From Nitrospiraceae bacterium (GTDB lineage: Bacteria > Nitrospirota > Nitrospiria > Nitrospirales > UBA8639), in the NCBI GenBank assembly GCA_020632595.1, contig JACKFF010000001.1, forward strand, positions 62,001 through 126,000: 64,000 nt of DNA, given 5' to 3'. The stretch's first letter is position 1. Every line of letters starts with the position of its first letter. The position numbers and the translations under genes were made by a program. The notes beneath the pieces are model-generated. The model did no database searches. It was not told where the DNA came from and saw only the letters and a list, made by a program, of their open reading frames with translations. Positions 17,750 through 27,577 of the stretch are shown here, piece by piece.

Positions 17750-18685
17750 ATGCGCGAACTCAAAATTCTGACTGACACATTCCAATCGCTGGGCGGGGAC
17801 CCTGAGGTTTTTCAGGATCGGCACATTGCCCATATGGCCGCCAGCGGCCATCAGCTGGTCAGTCAACGGGAAATTCCCGGCGTCACGATTGACGCGCAAG
17901 AAACGGGAGATCGCATTACCAACACCATCATCATTGAGAAGGGAAAGCACATAGACCTCCCGATTCATCTCTGTCTGGGCATTACCGAAAAAACCGGGAT
18001 TCAACGCATTCAGACCAGGCTGGTTATTGAAGAAGGCGCGTCGGTTTCATTTGTCGCCCACTGTCTGTTCCCATTTGTGGAGTTTGGAGAACACCGCATG
18101 GATGCCACGATTGCGATTAAAGAAGGTGCGCATGTGCGATACCACGAAAATCATTACCAAGGAACGCATGGAGGCATGGTCGTTGTTCCCAAGGCCATTA
18201 TTGCAGTCGGACCCGGCGCACAATATTTTTCCGATTTTTCTCTGGTGAAGGGCCGGGTCGGACAGTTGAACATCGATTACGTCGTGGAGGTGGCCACATC
18301 GGCTGTGGCGGAGCTTACCTCAAAAGTATTCGGACGAGGAAGCGACATCATTCACATCAAGGAAAAAATGATACTGGCCGGTGAGTATGCGAGGGGGCTC
18401 ATTACAACGCGTGTAGCGTTAGAACATGACGCTCAGGGTGACATGACCGGCATCATGGAAGCGCATGCCAAAGGAGCCCGCGGGCATGTGGATTGTCGGG
18501 AAATTATCAAGGACCGTGCGATCGGCCGCGCCATTCCCATCGTAGAAGTGACGCATCCGGAGGCAAAAGTCACACATGAAGCCGCCATCGGAACGGTGGA
18601 CAAAAAGGAGTTGGAAACCTTAATGGCGCATGGACTCGACCCGGAACAGGCCACGGAACTGATTGTCAGCGGCATGCTGCAATAA
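17750..18685 (+). CDS. SufB/SufD-family Fe-S scaffold protein
   Basis: A 311-residue protein with the SufBD beta-helix core (GASVSFVAHCLFPF, GAHVRYHENHYQG, TSKVFGRGSDIIHIKEKM) and the typical end AAIGTVDKKELETLMAHGL with EQATELIVSGML. It is much shorter than canonical SufB (about 480) or SufD (about 420), lacking their long N-terminal part, as in one-scaffold systems. With SufC it should form a complex that builds Fe-S clusters. AGGACC precedes the ATG. Nearest neighbour on the other strand is a multi-cluster activase, a plausible client. Confidence 0.85.
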   Translation: MRELKILTDTFQSLGGDPEVFQDRHIAHMAASGHQLVSQREIPGVTIDAQETGDRITNTIIIEKGKHIDLPIHLCLGITEKTGIQRIQTRLVIEEGASVSFVAHCLFPFVEFGEHRMDATIAIKEGAHVRYHENHYQGTHGGMVVVPKAIIAVGPGAQYFSDFSLVKGRVGQLNIDYVVEVATSAVAELTSKVFGRGSDIIHIKEKMILAGEYARGLITTRVALEHDAQGDMTGIMEAHAKGARGHVDCREIIKDRAIGRAIPIVEVTHPEAKVTHEAAIGTVDKKELETLMAHGLDPEQATELIVSGMLQ

Positions 18686-18694
18686 GTCTTCACT

Positions 18695-18713
18695 CTCTGT
18701 TCTGGAAACAGAG
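18695..18713. terminator. hairpin between convergent genes
   Basis: CTCTGTT and AACAGAG form a perfect 7-base stem with a 5-base loop, 10 bases after the SufB/D-like stop and before the convergent activase stop. No T-run follows on either strand, so an intrinsic terminator is only possible. Confidence 0.35.
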
Positions 18714-18817
18714 CATCAGGGAAAAAGCAGCTGGCAACGATCTCTTCAACAAAAGTTGCAGGTACACCCCTCAGAGAGCCATCCCCTCACATGCTATCGC
18801 TCTGCATGCCCTGCACC

Positions 18818-21800
18818 TCATGGCACCATACAGTGCCTGGCCGCATGCTCAAGAACCTGCTGGACATGCACCTCGACCTGTCTCAGGACCGACGGCGAGA
18901 CCGCATAGCCGTCACTCTCATAGGTCAGAATTGGCATCCCCTGCTTAATACTGCAAGGCTTGAGGATCGCCTCCGAGATCCGGTATTGCAGACAATTGAA
19001 TGGTCCCAGAAGGATAATGCCGTCATAACCTTCACTGGCGGCTTCAAGCCCCTTGCCCAAGGTCGGAATAATCTCGCCATAAATGGTCGGCGAAATATGC
19101 TCTGCCGCTTTCTCAAATAGGGAGGCGACATTATTGGCTCCTGCGACCAGCAATCCTGTTCGACGAAAAAGGCCACGGTAATAGTGCTCGGACCATTCTA
19201 CGGTCTGGTGACCCAACCACTGCTGCAGATACTCCCTGCCATCGGGCTGCAGGATTCTTGTGCACGCCTTCGCCATGGCCAAACCTCCTGGTTTCATCCC
19301 CCACCCGTCGGCATTTCTTGTGATCCGGTCATAGGAGTCATAGAGCACGAGGTCACCCAGATCAACCGGCTTGAGAATAATGCCTTTTTGGTTATACCGG
19401 TCACGCACACCGTCCATAAAAAAAGGACTGAATCGGGTAAAAAAATCGCCCGTGACCACCACTCGCGGACAGGTCAAGGGATCCCGCTCACGTGGAAAGG
19501 CGGCAAGCCGATCGATCAATCCAGGGAGTCCGGCTTGAAATTGATCGAATGAGCGAGCAGCGTGTTTGAATCGCTGCCACTCGGCTTTGAGCTGGTCCAC
19601 GCTTTCAGGTGTACCCACCACCCGCAGAACCTGCTCGATTTCCACGAGGATATCTGCCACATGCATCGTCGGTAATAAATGCTTCGGCAGGGATGCCAGA
19701 TCTAACCCTCCGTAATTATTTTCCGGTCCGGGACTCAAGAGAAAAATGTCGGACAGTCGTTGTTCGGCAATAAACCTCTCAAAATACCCCATGTAGCAAT
19801 CGGTCACGCAGGGGGCACCACCACGGATCATATAGAAGCCGGCAATTTCACCTGGACGACGGTGCTCAGCCACCTGAAGCAACTGCCCAATACAAATGGG
19901 CAGGGGTAGACACTCACGACCCGAGGTATGTTGAAGTCCCCGGTCAAGCTGGCTTCGATCCAGGGGAATAAGGTCGCCGACATGCAACCCTAACCACTGG
20001 GCCGACATGGCCGCAGCCTGGGTATGGTAGTCGGAGAAATTCGGGAAATAAATTTTTACCCGTGGATCGTCTAACCGCACCTGCTCTCCGTTCGAACGGG
20101 CAATATGCCCGCTGGACGTCAACCGGCATGGGATAAACGGTTTGCCCGAACTGGTTTGCGCTTCACGGTAGTTCTGGACGATGTCCAGGAAGGCCTCCAA
20201 CCGTGTCTGCACGCCCGCATCCGCCGTGTGCGCATCGATTTCAAGAATCAGATAGGGCTTGGCGCCCATCTCGGAAGACAGCACGGAATGCGTGAAGGCA
20301 TCGATGGTGCAACTAAAATTACTCACGCAGAGCAAAAACAGGTTCGGATATTTTTTGGTTACGGCCATCGCATTTAAAATCTGGTTTGCAAAATGCCATG
20401 ACGTGGAACCGTCTTCAATAGACGCGAGACAATCGGCTGGAATCACGGGAACCCCCATACTGGATAATTTCTTTCCCACTGATTGAGACGCCTCCTGGGT
20501 AAATGCACTGTAGCTGTGCCCGGCGAGTAAAATCGCGGGCATTCCCGATGCCACCGCCTCGTTCAAGGCCGACTGACCAAGGTCCCGAAGGGCCTGCTCG
20601 CTTTCTCTCTGAACCCGGATAGCCGCTTCCCATGCCTGTTGAGCCAACTCACGCGGCATCTGCAAATCCTCGACAGCCATATCCACAAGGGCCACACACG
20701 CCTCATAGCCGTTCACAAAATCTAACACCGGCGAAAGAAAGCGAATATCGGAGAAGGCTTTAGACATAAAATACGGACAGGCTTGGGTGATCGGACACAA
20801 ATAGCATTCCCGGCAGGCATTTTGATGAGGCATGCGCGTCACCTGAGGCAGAAAAACCAGATCCAACTTTTTTCGGGAGAGATCTAACACCGCGCCGTGG
20901 GCAATTTGTATGGGAAAGCAGAATCCCGCGTTCGACTTCAAATCGCCACGCGGGTCCACATCCGACAACACCACTTCCATCCCCAGGCTGGAGAAAAAGG
21001 TTGAATAGAGCGGATAGAGGGAATGCGTCATGAGTGCTCGTGGGATCCCGATCTGTTGCTTCTTTCCTTGCTCACCGGCGGTCACGGGGTGAGGGTGGCC
21101 GAGGGAGGCTTCCACAAGTGACTTCGCGCTATCGAAGGCACGCTTGACACCCCAGCCAATGTGATTTCCTCCTTCTTGGTTGGGAGTGGTGGACATAGGG
21201 GGTGGGACACTGGTGAAAATTAATTTGGCCCGCTTCTCGACCAGATCGGGAGCCGCAACGGTTCGGACCTTTCTTTTCCACACGCTTTCAAAAAGGCTGC
21301 AACGACCGCCGAAGGGAAACCGCCGGCCGGCGACGATAAACCGGTCGATACTGCAATACATGGCACACGCCCCGCAGGTAAACCGCCCGGCCAGCGTCAT
21401 CTCTGGTTCGGCCAAGGCCAGCAGATTGGTTGCCGAGCCGAGTGCGCCACCGGACCTCTGAAGTGCGAGCAACCCGACCCCCAGGGCCCCGAGTAACTCA
21501 GGGCTGGGGGGAATGACGATATCGCGTCCGATACTATGGGCGAAGGCGTGGCCAATCGCATGGTTCAACGCGACGCCGCCCTGCAGAAACACTTTCTTTC
21601 CCACATAGCGCGGGCCCTTCACTCTATTGAGATAATTACTGACGATGGCATAGACCAATCCGGCCACAATGTTGTCACGTGGGTGCCCCCCCTGTTGCGC
21701 GATGCGAATATCAGAGTTGATGAAGGCGGCGCAGGTCGCCTTGAAATGGACCGGCGAAGGCGCGTCCAGGGCGATGTTCGAAATTTCCGACACCTTTATG

Positions 21801-23077
21801 CCCAGATCTCCGTGAGCACTCTCCTCGAGGAACGAGCCGGTTCCCGCCGAACAGGCGTTGTTCATGGCATAGTCGATGGGAACCCCGTTGCGCAGATAAA
21901 TATATTTGGAATCCTGCCCACCGATTTCAAAAATCGTGTCCACACCGGCATCAAAATGGTTCGCCCCCGCAGCGTGAGCCGAGATTTCGTTGTAGACATA
22001 TTCGGTGCCCAAATAGGCCCCGACAAGTTCTCGTGCTGACCCGGTCGTTCCCACGAGACCCACGGCACGATTGCCAAGTTGATCCACCAGGGCTTGAAGG
22101 CATTCACGAGTGGCCCGCACAGGATCTCCCTGTGTGCGCGCATAATGGGAAGCCACCACGCCATACGTGGCGGGATCCAACAGAATCGCCTTAGTAGTGG
22201 TCGATCCGGCATCGACTCCAAGGACCATCATGCCGTCGGGAGGCGCTTGATGTGGCAAGGCCGGAATAATTTTTACGCGATCGGCATAGCGATGAAGCGG
22301 CGGGAGATGGCCAAGGCTGGCCTGAGCCGAGATTTGAGGCGAGGTGTAAACCGGCTCATCCCGGGCGATCAATGCACTGCCCCAGGCTTCGAACCAGGGA
22401 CTCTCCGGCAGCACGACAAAATCCGTGGCCGGAAGCTTTTCGCGCAACGCCGCCAGCATGGCCGCATTACGGGTCACCCCGCCGGTCAAGAGCACCCGTT
22501 TCGGCTCGTGCATTCCTTTTTCCAACAACGCAATCACCTTGTTGGACATACTGTCATGAAGCGTATGTAAAATATCTTCGGGGGTGGCCTCGTTCCGATT
22601 CAGCTTATGGGTGATATCCGATTTGCAGTGCACAGAGCAGCGAGAGGCCAGGGGCACAACTTTCCCGCTGAAAGAACGCTGGATTGCCTCGTCCGTTTCC
22701 AACCCCATCCGGCCGATCTGCTGCATAAAAAATTCCCCGCTTCCGGCCGCACATTTATTATGAGATAAGACATTGGTGATCTTTCCGTCCACGAGGAGAT
22801 AGACCAGGAAGGATTCGCCCCCAAGACAGGCCACCGCATCAAACGCGCCTTCCACCTCACGAAGGGCTCGCTGGATAGCGGCCACTTCGGGAATATGCCC
22901 AAGCTGACCGGAGACGCCATAGTATTCCGCATCTGCGAACTCCGGGCTGGCGAGCAATTCCTCAAGCACCTGCAGGGGACGCCCTTGATGAGCCACCACC
23001 CTGGCATCCCTCGTATCGCCCCGGAGCACTGCCACCTTCACAGTCAGAGCACCGATGTTCACACCAATATAAGACAT
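18818..23077 (-). CDS. giant BadF/HgdC-type activase fused to DUF2229/dehydratase-like domains
   Basis: A 1419-residue multidomain protein. Two BadF/BadG-type ATPase domains lie in tandem: the first (about 1-245) starts GVNIGALTVK and keeps HNKCAAGSGEFF; the second (about 280-560) has the ATP motif GVDAGSTTTKAILLD and the cluster ligands NNACSAGTGSF and FKATCAAF. A Cys-rich junction (FTCGACAMYCSIDRF, about 575) and a DUF2229/HgdB-like C-terminal half follow, with NACRECYLCPITQACPYF. The family activates 2-hydroxyacyl-CoA dehydratases and benzoyl-CoA reductases by ATP-driven electron transfer; for this all-in-one form the substrate is unknown. GGGAGG lies 7 bases before the ATG. No dehydratase or CoA genes lie nearby. 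Confidence 0.85.
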   Translation of the reverse strand: MSYIGVNIGALTVKVAVLRGDTRDARVVAHQGRPLQVLEELLASPEFADAEYYGVSGQLGHIPEVAAIQRALREVEGAFDAVACLGGESFLVYLLVDGKITNVLSHNKCAAGSGEFFMQQIGRMGLETDEAIQRSFSGKVVPLASRCSVHCKSDITHKLNRNEATPEDILHTLHDSMSNKVIALLEKGMHEPKRVLLTGGVTRNAAMLAALREKLPATDFVVLPESPWFEAWGSALIARDEPVYTSPQISAQASLGHLPPLHRYADRVKIIPALPHQAPPDGMMVLGVDAGSTTTKAILLDPATYGVVASHYARTQGDPVRATRECLQALVDQLGNRAVGLVGTTGSARELVGAYLGTEYVYNEISAHAAGANHFDAGVDTIFEIGGQDSKYIYLRNGVPIDYAMNNACSAGTGSFLEESAHGDLGIKVSEISNIALDAPSPVHFKATCAAFINSDIRIAQQGGHPRDNIVAGLVYAIVSNYLNRVKGPRYVGKKVFLQGGVALNHAIGHAFAHSIGRDIVIPPSPELLGALGVGLLALQRSGGALGSATNLLALAEPEMTLAGRFTCGACAMYCSIDRFIVAGRRFPFGGRCSLFESVWKRKVRTVAAPDLVEKRAKLIFTSVPPPMSTTPNQEGGNHIGWGVKRAFDSAKSLVEASLGHPHPVTAGEQGKKQQIGIPRALMTHSLYPLYSTFFSSLGMEVVLSDVDPRGDLKSNAGFCFPIQIAHGAVLDLSRKKLDLVFLPQVTRMPHQNACRECYLCPITQACPYFMSKAFSDIRFLSPVLDFVNGYEACVALVDMAVEDLQMPRELAQQAWEAAIRVQRESEQALRDLGQSALNEAVASGMPAILLAGHSYSAFTQEASQSVGKKLSSMGVPVIPADCLASIEDGSTSWHFANQILNAMAVTKKYPNLFLLCVSNFSCTIDAFTHSVLSSEMGAKPYLILEIDAHTADAGVQTRLEAFLDIVQNYREAQTSSGKPFIPCRLTSSGHIARSNGEQVRLDDPRVKIYFPNFSDYHTQAAAMSAQWLGLHVGDLIPLDRSQLDRGLQHTSGRECLPLPICIGQLLQVAEHRRPGEIAGFYMIRGGAPCVTDCYMGYFERFIAEQRLSDIFLLSPGPENNYGGLDLASLPKHLLPTMHVADILVEIEQVLRVVGTPESVDQLKAEWQRFKHAARSFDQFQAGLPGLIDRLAAFPRERDPLTCPRVVVTGDFFTRFSPFFMDGVRDRYNQKGIILKPVDLGDLVLYDSYDRITRNADGWGMKPGGLAMAKACTRILQPDGREYLQQWLGHQTVEWSEHYYRGLFRRTGLLVAGANNVASLFEKAAEHISPTIYGEIIPTLGKGLEAASEGYDGIILLGPFNCLQYRISEAILKPCSIKQGMPILTYESDGYAVSPSVLRQVEVHVQQVLEHAARHCMVP

Positions 23078-23794
23078 GGCAAAACCTCCCGAAACCAGAG
23101 AGTGGGTACATCCCTCAGCTCGCCACAGGGCCTGAAAGACTCATCATACGCTCTTTGCCGAAAAAGGCTTTTTCTCTTGGATGACATTATGAAGGCCAAT
23201 CATCAAAATGAACGCTTCTCTTGCTGAACTCTTCACCTCCATTGAAGTGATCGATATCAGAGATGCAGCACTCCCTAAGGTCCTTGCTTCACAGAGAGGT
23301 CACAACACATTACTTTCAAAGAGGTGCAGGAAGGGAGCCAGAAAGGTCAAAAAACATCTTTTCGGAAAGATAGGGAGAAACAAGGGAGATTTGAGAGGAC
23401 ATGAGATCCACTCATACTCTAGTGACGCGTTTAGGGGCAGAAGATAAATGGCCCTGTAGTCAAATGCGACAGACCATCAAAGGTTTTTAGCAGAAAAGTT
23501 TACCCCCTGACGGCTTACGACTGTGCCGCTGGCCAAACAGAGAGGCTGGGTCTGTTGAAAAAAGCCGCCAGCGGCGTTCTCTCCTTTTTTCCGTGCTCAC
23601 GTACTACGCGTACGCTCCGCGCGTAAAAACGGCTGCGGCCTTGCTGGACGGACTTTTTTGAACCGACCCGGAGCCTTTGATGAGTAACCTAATCCTGGGC
23701 AAATTTTTCCTTGAAAATCTTTATTATTCAACACTCCCAGGCTTGAATGGAGGGAGAGGCTTGTTGAAGAAAAGACCAAATTTTGCAATCGGAA
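23078..23794. other. intergenic region with a palindromic repeat
   Basis: About 700 bases without a supported gene. A short frame at 23208-23447 (+) has no ribosome site. The only clear structure is the repeat at 23551-23663, listed separately. Confidence 0.5.
23551..23663. repeat. GC-rich palindromic intergenic repeat
   Basis: The left end reads CTGTTGAAAAAAGCCGCC and the right end is its imperfect inverse (GGACGGACTTTTTTGAACC), with the stem GCCGC/GCGGC near the left end and CGTAC/GTACG in the centre. This looks like a mobile or REP-type intergenic element; I believe similar units are frequent in Nitrospira genomes, but that is from memory. Only one copy is visible in this window. Confidence 0.55.
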
Positions 23795-25522
23795 TTAACT
23801 AGTTGGGGAGAGTGGAATCCAGGCAGTCACTGTCGTGCCTTTGCCCTCTGAGGCTTTAACAACAAATTTACCTTGCACCACACGAATTCGTTCTTTCATG
23901 GCAATTAGCCCTAACCCGCGAGTGCCTCGCAAACCAGACTCAGGGATGAATCCTTTACCGTTATCCGTAATGACGAGTTGGAGGCCACCCTCTACCCCTT
24001 TCACCTCCACAGACACTTGAGACGCCTGCGCATGCTTCGCCACATTTCGTAAACATTCCTGCGTCACCCGATACACACACGACGCAATATCCTGAGGCAG
24101 AAACTGAGGGACATCCCGGGGTTGAAACGTGACCGCAATGTTCTCCCATTGAGAAAATTCTTGAATAGAGGACTTAAGGGCGACGACTAACCCCAAGTCA
24201 TCCAAAATCGAAGGATGAAGCTGATAGGCCAGATGCAGGACGCTATCGGAAAGCGCAGACACTTGATCATTCAGATGATGAAGAGTCTTCTGCATCGGAT
24301 CCGACTCCGGCAGGGACCTCTGAACAGAATCTATCTCGAGCGCGACCATGGCTAACCGTTGATTCATATCATCGTGCAGTTCACGGGAGAGACGGCGGCG
24401 CTCATCTTCTTGAGCAGAAATGAGTTGCGCACCAAGAGCCCGGAGCTCTTCCTGGCTCTGCTCAAGTTCCCGCTCTCTGCAATGAAGAGCCCGTTCTGTC
24501 TTCCTGCGTGCTGTGATATCCCGGACAATGCCGGTAAAAAAGATCTCTCCGTGCTTGTGCCAATATCCCAGAGACAGTTCCAGAGGGAATTCGCTGCCGT
24601 CCCGTCGAAGTCCCATCAGCTCAAACATCTCTCCCACAACGGTCTTTTTCCCCGCTCGCGAGGCCCGTAAAATTCCCTGTTGATGAGCCTGGCGAAACCG
24701 TTCAGGAATGATGCACTCTAAGGTCTGACCTTTCATCTCCTCCATCGAAAAGCCAAACAAGGTTTCCGCTCCTGTATTCCACAACATGACCTTCCCCTGA
24801 CTATTCAAGGAAATGATACCCTCATCGGTTGATTGCACAATCGAATGTAACTGTTCCCGGCTTTCCCGAAGCGCCACCTCTGCCTGTTCACGTTGACTGA
24901 TTTCGCGTTGTAAGGCTTGGTTGGACTTGCCCAATTCGAGGTTTAAGGTCATGGAAGCCATCGTGACAGTATGGTTCCGTCGTAAGGTGACAAACATCAT
25001 TGTCAGGAAAAGGAGACACATGCCTCCCATGGCCATATGCCGTTCTTCATTCAGGAGAAAGAATTGAATGATGAGCGGGCTAATGGCCGGGAGAGCATAG
25101 GCCAGAAAAGCACCTTGCAAGGGCGCATGAACTGCGGTCGCCCCGGCAATCATGCCTCCTAACACAAAGGCCAAAAAAATCTGATGGGGAATGGAGCTTT
25201 CGGGAAAGAGTATGACACCGGTTACCCCCCAAAGAATGCCGGAGGCAAGGGTCGCGCCAAGAAATCTACGCCCCCATCGATGGGAATCCTGCGGATGTCG
25301 AGATGCATTGCGAAATTGATACCAGAGTAGAGTCCATGCCCCGTTGAGCAGGAACAGGCCGGTCAACCAGGTAAGCAACAGGTCATGGGAGATCACGTTC
25401 CATTGGATACCAGTCAGAATGGATCCATTGACCAGAGAGGCAATGATCCCAACGGGTGCAAGGGCATAGAGTTGTTCTATCTGCTGCCCATACAAGAGAT
25501 CGTGCTCGTGTTTAGCCAACAC
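23795..25522 (-). CDS. orphan membrane sensor histidine kinase (HisKA_3 type)
   Basis: A 575-residue kinase. The first 190 residues hold about six membrane segments (for example LLTWLTGLFLLNGAWTLLWY, FLAFVLGGMIAGATAVHAPL) without a large periplasmic part, so sensing is probably within the membrane. A PAS domain (about 235-350) is followed by HisKA_3 with RELHDDMNQRLAMV and a HATPase with DNGKGF and GLIAMKERI. Start is GTG at 25522 with GGAGGG 4 bases away. No NarL-type regulator is adjacent, so its partner is elsewhere; the regulator at 3505-4137 belongs to a matching class but already has a neighbour kinase. Confidence 0.9.
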   Translation of the reverse strand: MLAKHEHDLLYGQQIEQLYALAPVGIIASLVNGSILTGIQWNVISHDLLLTWLTGLFLLNGAWTLLWYQFRNASRHPQDSHRWGRRFLGATLASGILWGVTGVILFPESSIPHQIFLAFVLGGMIAGATAVHAPLQGAFLAYALPAISPLIIQFFLLNEERHMAMGGMCLLFLTMMFVTLRRNHTVTMASMTLNLELGKSNQALQREISQREQAEVALRESREQLHSIVQSTDEGIISLNSQGKVMLWNTGAETLFGFSMEEMKGQTLECIIPERFRQAHQQGILRASRAGKKTVVGEMFELMGLRRDGSEFPLELSLGYWHKHGEIFFTGIVRDITARRKTERALHCRERELEQSQEELRALGAQLISAQEDERRRLSRELHDDMNQRLAMVALEIDSVQRSLPESDPMQKTLHHLNDQVSALSDSVLHLAYQLHPSILDDLGLVVALKSSIQEFSQWENIAVTFQPRDVPQFLPQDIASCVYRVTQECLRNVAKHAQASQVSVEVKGVEGGLQLVITDNGKGFIPESGLRGTRGLGLIAMKERIRVVQGKFVVKASEGKGTTVTAWIPLSPTS

Positions 25523-25685
25523 GGACCCTCCACAAACTCTCCAGGGAACGTTTTGAGACCTTCTTCGGTTTCCAACGTCATAGTGACATCCGTGAGAATG
25601 ATTCTGTGTCTGTACGAGAACAATGTTACTTTAAAACTCTTATTCATTAATCACAAGGCTCCTTCAATTATTTGCCTCCGACAGG

Positions 25686-26987
25686 TTAGAATAAGTGCTT
25701 TGGAGCGAACAGCAAAAGTAAACCCAACCCCAGCATGACCAATCCGCTGATCAGTTTAAGCCACCGGCCCTCCCGTGCTTGCAATTTACGATGGCTCAGG
25801 GTAACCACGGCGATCGTCACCATCACCGCATCATCGGCGACATAGGCCAGATTGTAGAGACCGAGATATCCGTAATACTCAAACGTGGTCAGACCCTGTT
25901 GGCTCAACACCTGAGTGAACATGGCCGGAAAGCCCGCCGTACACACAAACTCAACCATGTTCACTAGGGTGGCCAACACCAGAATGCCGATCATCGCCTG
26001 ACCGACATGCTCGGCCGCTAAAATTTTTCGAATTCGGGCATAGAGCCCCGGCTTCACCGACTCGGGAATGGTAAGGGAAAGGCCTTGCCCAAAGGCCCAA
26101 AATTCCTTGACATTCAGCAGGCCAATGCCGACGGCCAACCCACCCATCAGCACTTGGATGATTCGCACATACCCGATGAACAGAAAGACATTCAGCCACG
26201 CCGCCATGAACGCAAAATACACCACTCCGCTGACCAGGACGAATGTGCCCGCCAGGAGAAACATCTTGCGCCGATCCCGAAGGTTGGCCAGCAACGCCAG
26301 AAGAAACAGCAAGACCCACATCGCACAAGGATTGAATCCATCAAGAAGTCCGAGAAAGAGTGTAAAAAGCGGTAGGCCGAGTTCTGGAAGAGTCCGGTCC
26401 CCCAAAAAAGGAACCTGAACACTCTTTCCCCCGGCATCGCTTTGACTGGATACCGGGGGACAGGGCATATCAGGTTCAACCGGACAGGCACCTTTAGAGG
26501 AAGTTCCCGCATCCGGCGGTGGACGCCCTAACAATTCTTCCAGTTGCTGCCCGGTTGTCTCGGCAGACTCAAAGCCGATCAACAACTCCCCTCCCCCATA
26601 GAACGCGGGCACACCCAGTGGTGTCATACCGAATTTCGCCGCCAAGGTCTTCAATCGAAGTAACGCCTGGGGATCTTCCCCAATATCGCGAACGTTTACA
26701 GTAAGTTTGGGATATTGTTGCTTCAGCCGGGTCAGGTAGCTTTTCGCCTTTTCGCAATGCGGGCATCCCTGGCGGACAAACACTTCAAGATCACTCTCAG
26801 CCTGATCCGGAAGCACGTCAGGCTTCCCTGACAGACCAAGCATCCCCACCACCACAAGTCCCACGCACAACAGAACGAAAGGCCATCTAAATTCCATCCA
26901 ATGAGTTGGGCTCTGCTGCCCCCCTGGCTTTCGGAAGCGGAGGGAAAGAGGAACAAAATTAAAATTATTGAGTTTGGGGATTTTCAT
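25686..26987 (-). CDS. glutaredoxin-like domain fused to CcdA/DsbD-like membrane protein
   Basis: A 433-residue protein. After one membrane segment (about 36-54) comes a glutaredoxin/thioredoxin-fold domain with the redox pair CPHC (residues 75-78) and cis-Pro region LGVPAFYGGG. From about residue 205 there are six membrane segments of the CcdA/DsbD kind, including DGFNPCAMWVL and a second Cys in EFVCTAGFPA. CcdA-type proteins pass reducing equivalents from cytoplasmic thioredoxin to the periplasm; here the receiving domain appears fused to the N-terminus and would lie in the periplasm. A tail-less C-terminus ends in KHLF. Alternatively it could serve glutathione-linked reduction. Confidence 0.85.
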   Translation of the reverse strand: MKIPKLNNFNFVPLSLRFRKPGGQQSPTHWMEFRWPFVLLCVGLVVVGMLGLSGKPDVLPDQAESDLEVFVRQGCPHCEKAKSYLTRLKQQYPKLTVNVRDIGEDPQALLRLKTLAAKFGMTPLGVPAFYGGGELLIGFESAETTGQQLEELLGRPPPDAGTSSKGACPVEPDMPCPPVSSQSDAGGKSVQVPFLGDRTLPELGLPLFTLFLGLLDGFNPCAMWVLLFLLALLANLRDRRKMFLLAGTFVLVSGVVYFAFMAAWLNVFLFIGYVRIIQVLMGGLAVGIGLLNVKEFWAFGQGLSLTIPESVKPGLYARIRKILAAEHVGQAMIGILVLATLVNMVEFVCTAGFPAMFTQVLSQQGLTTFEYYGYLGLYNLAYVADDAVMVTIAVVTLSHRKLQAREGRWLKLISGLVMLGLGLLLLFAPKHLF

Positions 26988-27331
26988 CTATGAGATAGAC
27001 TCGATAAGTCAAGAAGGAATGCTAGATATTTCCCGCAGCTTTAGAAAAGGTTGATCCCTAGTCAACAAATTATTTATTGGAAATATAAATCTAGCACAGA
27101 AAAGGTTTGAGGTGACACATCCTAGGTGGCCTTTAGGCCCTGTACCCATTAGAACTGACCACACCAATAATCCGGCTCTGGCAATAAGACCGCATACAAG
27201 GCTTGAAAATTTGCCATCTTCCGGCCTATAGATTACTTATGACCCGTCCCAGGTTCACCTGTCGCAATACTCTACAACGACTTCGGGAAAACTATGATGA
27301 AAGACAACGAAAAGAGGAAAACACGACCAGG
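26988..27331. other. divergent intergenic region
   Basis: Upstream of the glutaredoxin-CcdA gene and of the hypothetical gene at 27332. AT-rich in its left part. I see no gene, hairpin or clear promoter. Confidence 0.4.
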
Positions 27332-27577
27332 ATGAAAATCGCTCGCGTGGAATATGCGGTGAAGGTCACGGAAGAGGATGGGACGATGGTATCGGTGAAC
27401 AAAGAACGAATCCTGTCCGAACTGAATTCAATTGATCCCGAACATATCCAAAAGCTTCTTGAGCAAGAGGAACACGCAACAGAACAACCATCGTCTGAGC
27501 AAACTCCCATTCACTCTTCGTTAGTGGTGACCAACATCACAGAACTCCAACCCACCGGCGACGAGGACCAAATGTAG
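27332..27577 (+). CDS. hypothetical acidic protein
   Basis: An 81-residue frame, MKIARVEYAVKV at the start, rich in Glu, Asp and Thr, with no membrane segment and no motif I recognise. The frame is open further upstream to 27203, so the start is uncertain; AGAGG lies about 14 bases before the chosen ATG. Codon content is protein-like in this part (regular I/V-E/K alternation in EYAVKVTEEDG), but there is no homology I can name. It stands alone at the left edge of the accessory region. Confidence 0.35.
   Translation: MKIARVEYAVKVTEEDGTMVSVNKERILSELNSIDPEHIQKLLEQEEHATEQPSSEQTPIHSSLVVTNITELQPTGDEDQM

Noticed and set aside
23208..23447. 79-codon plus-strand frame downstream of the activase start
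   Set aside because: No ribosome site or motif; very basic, non-protein-like composition.
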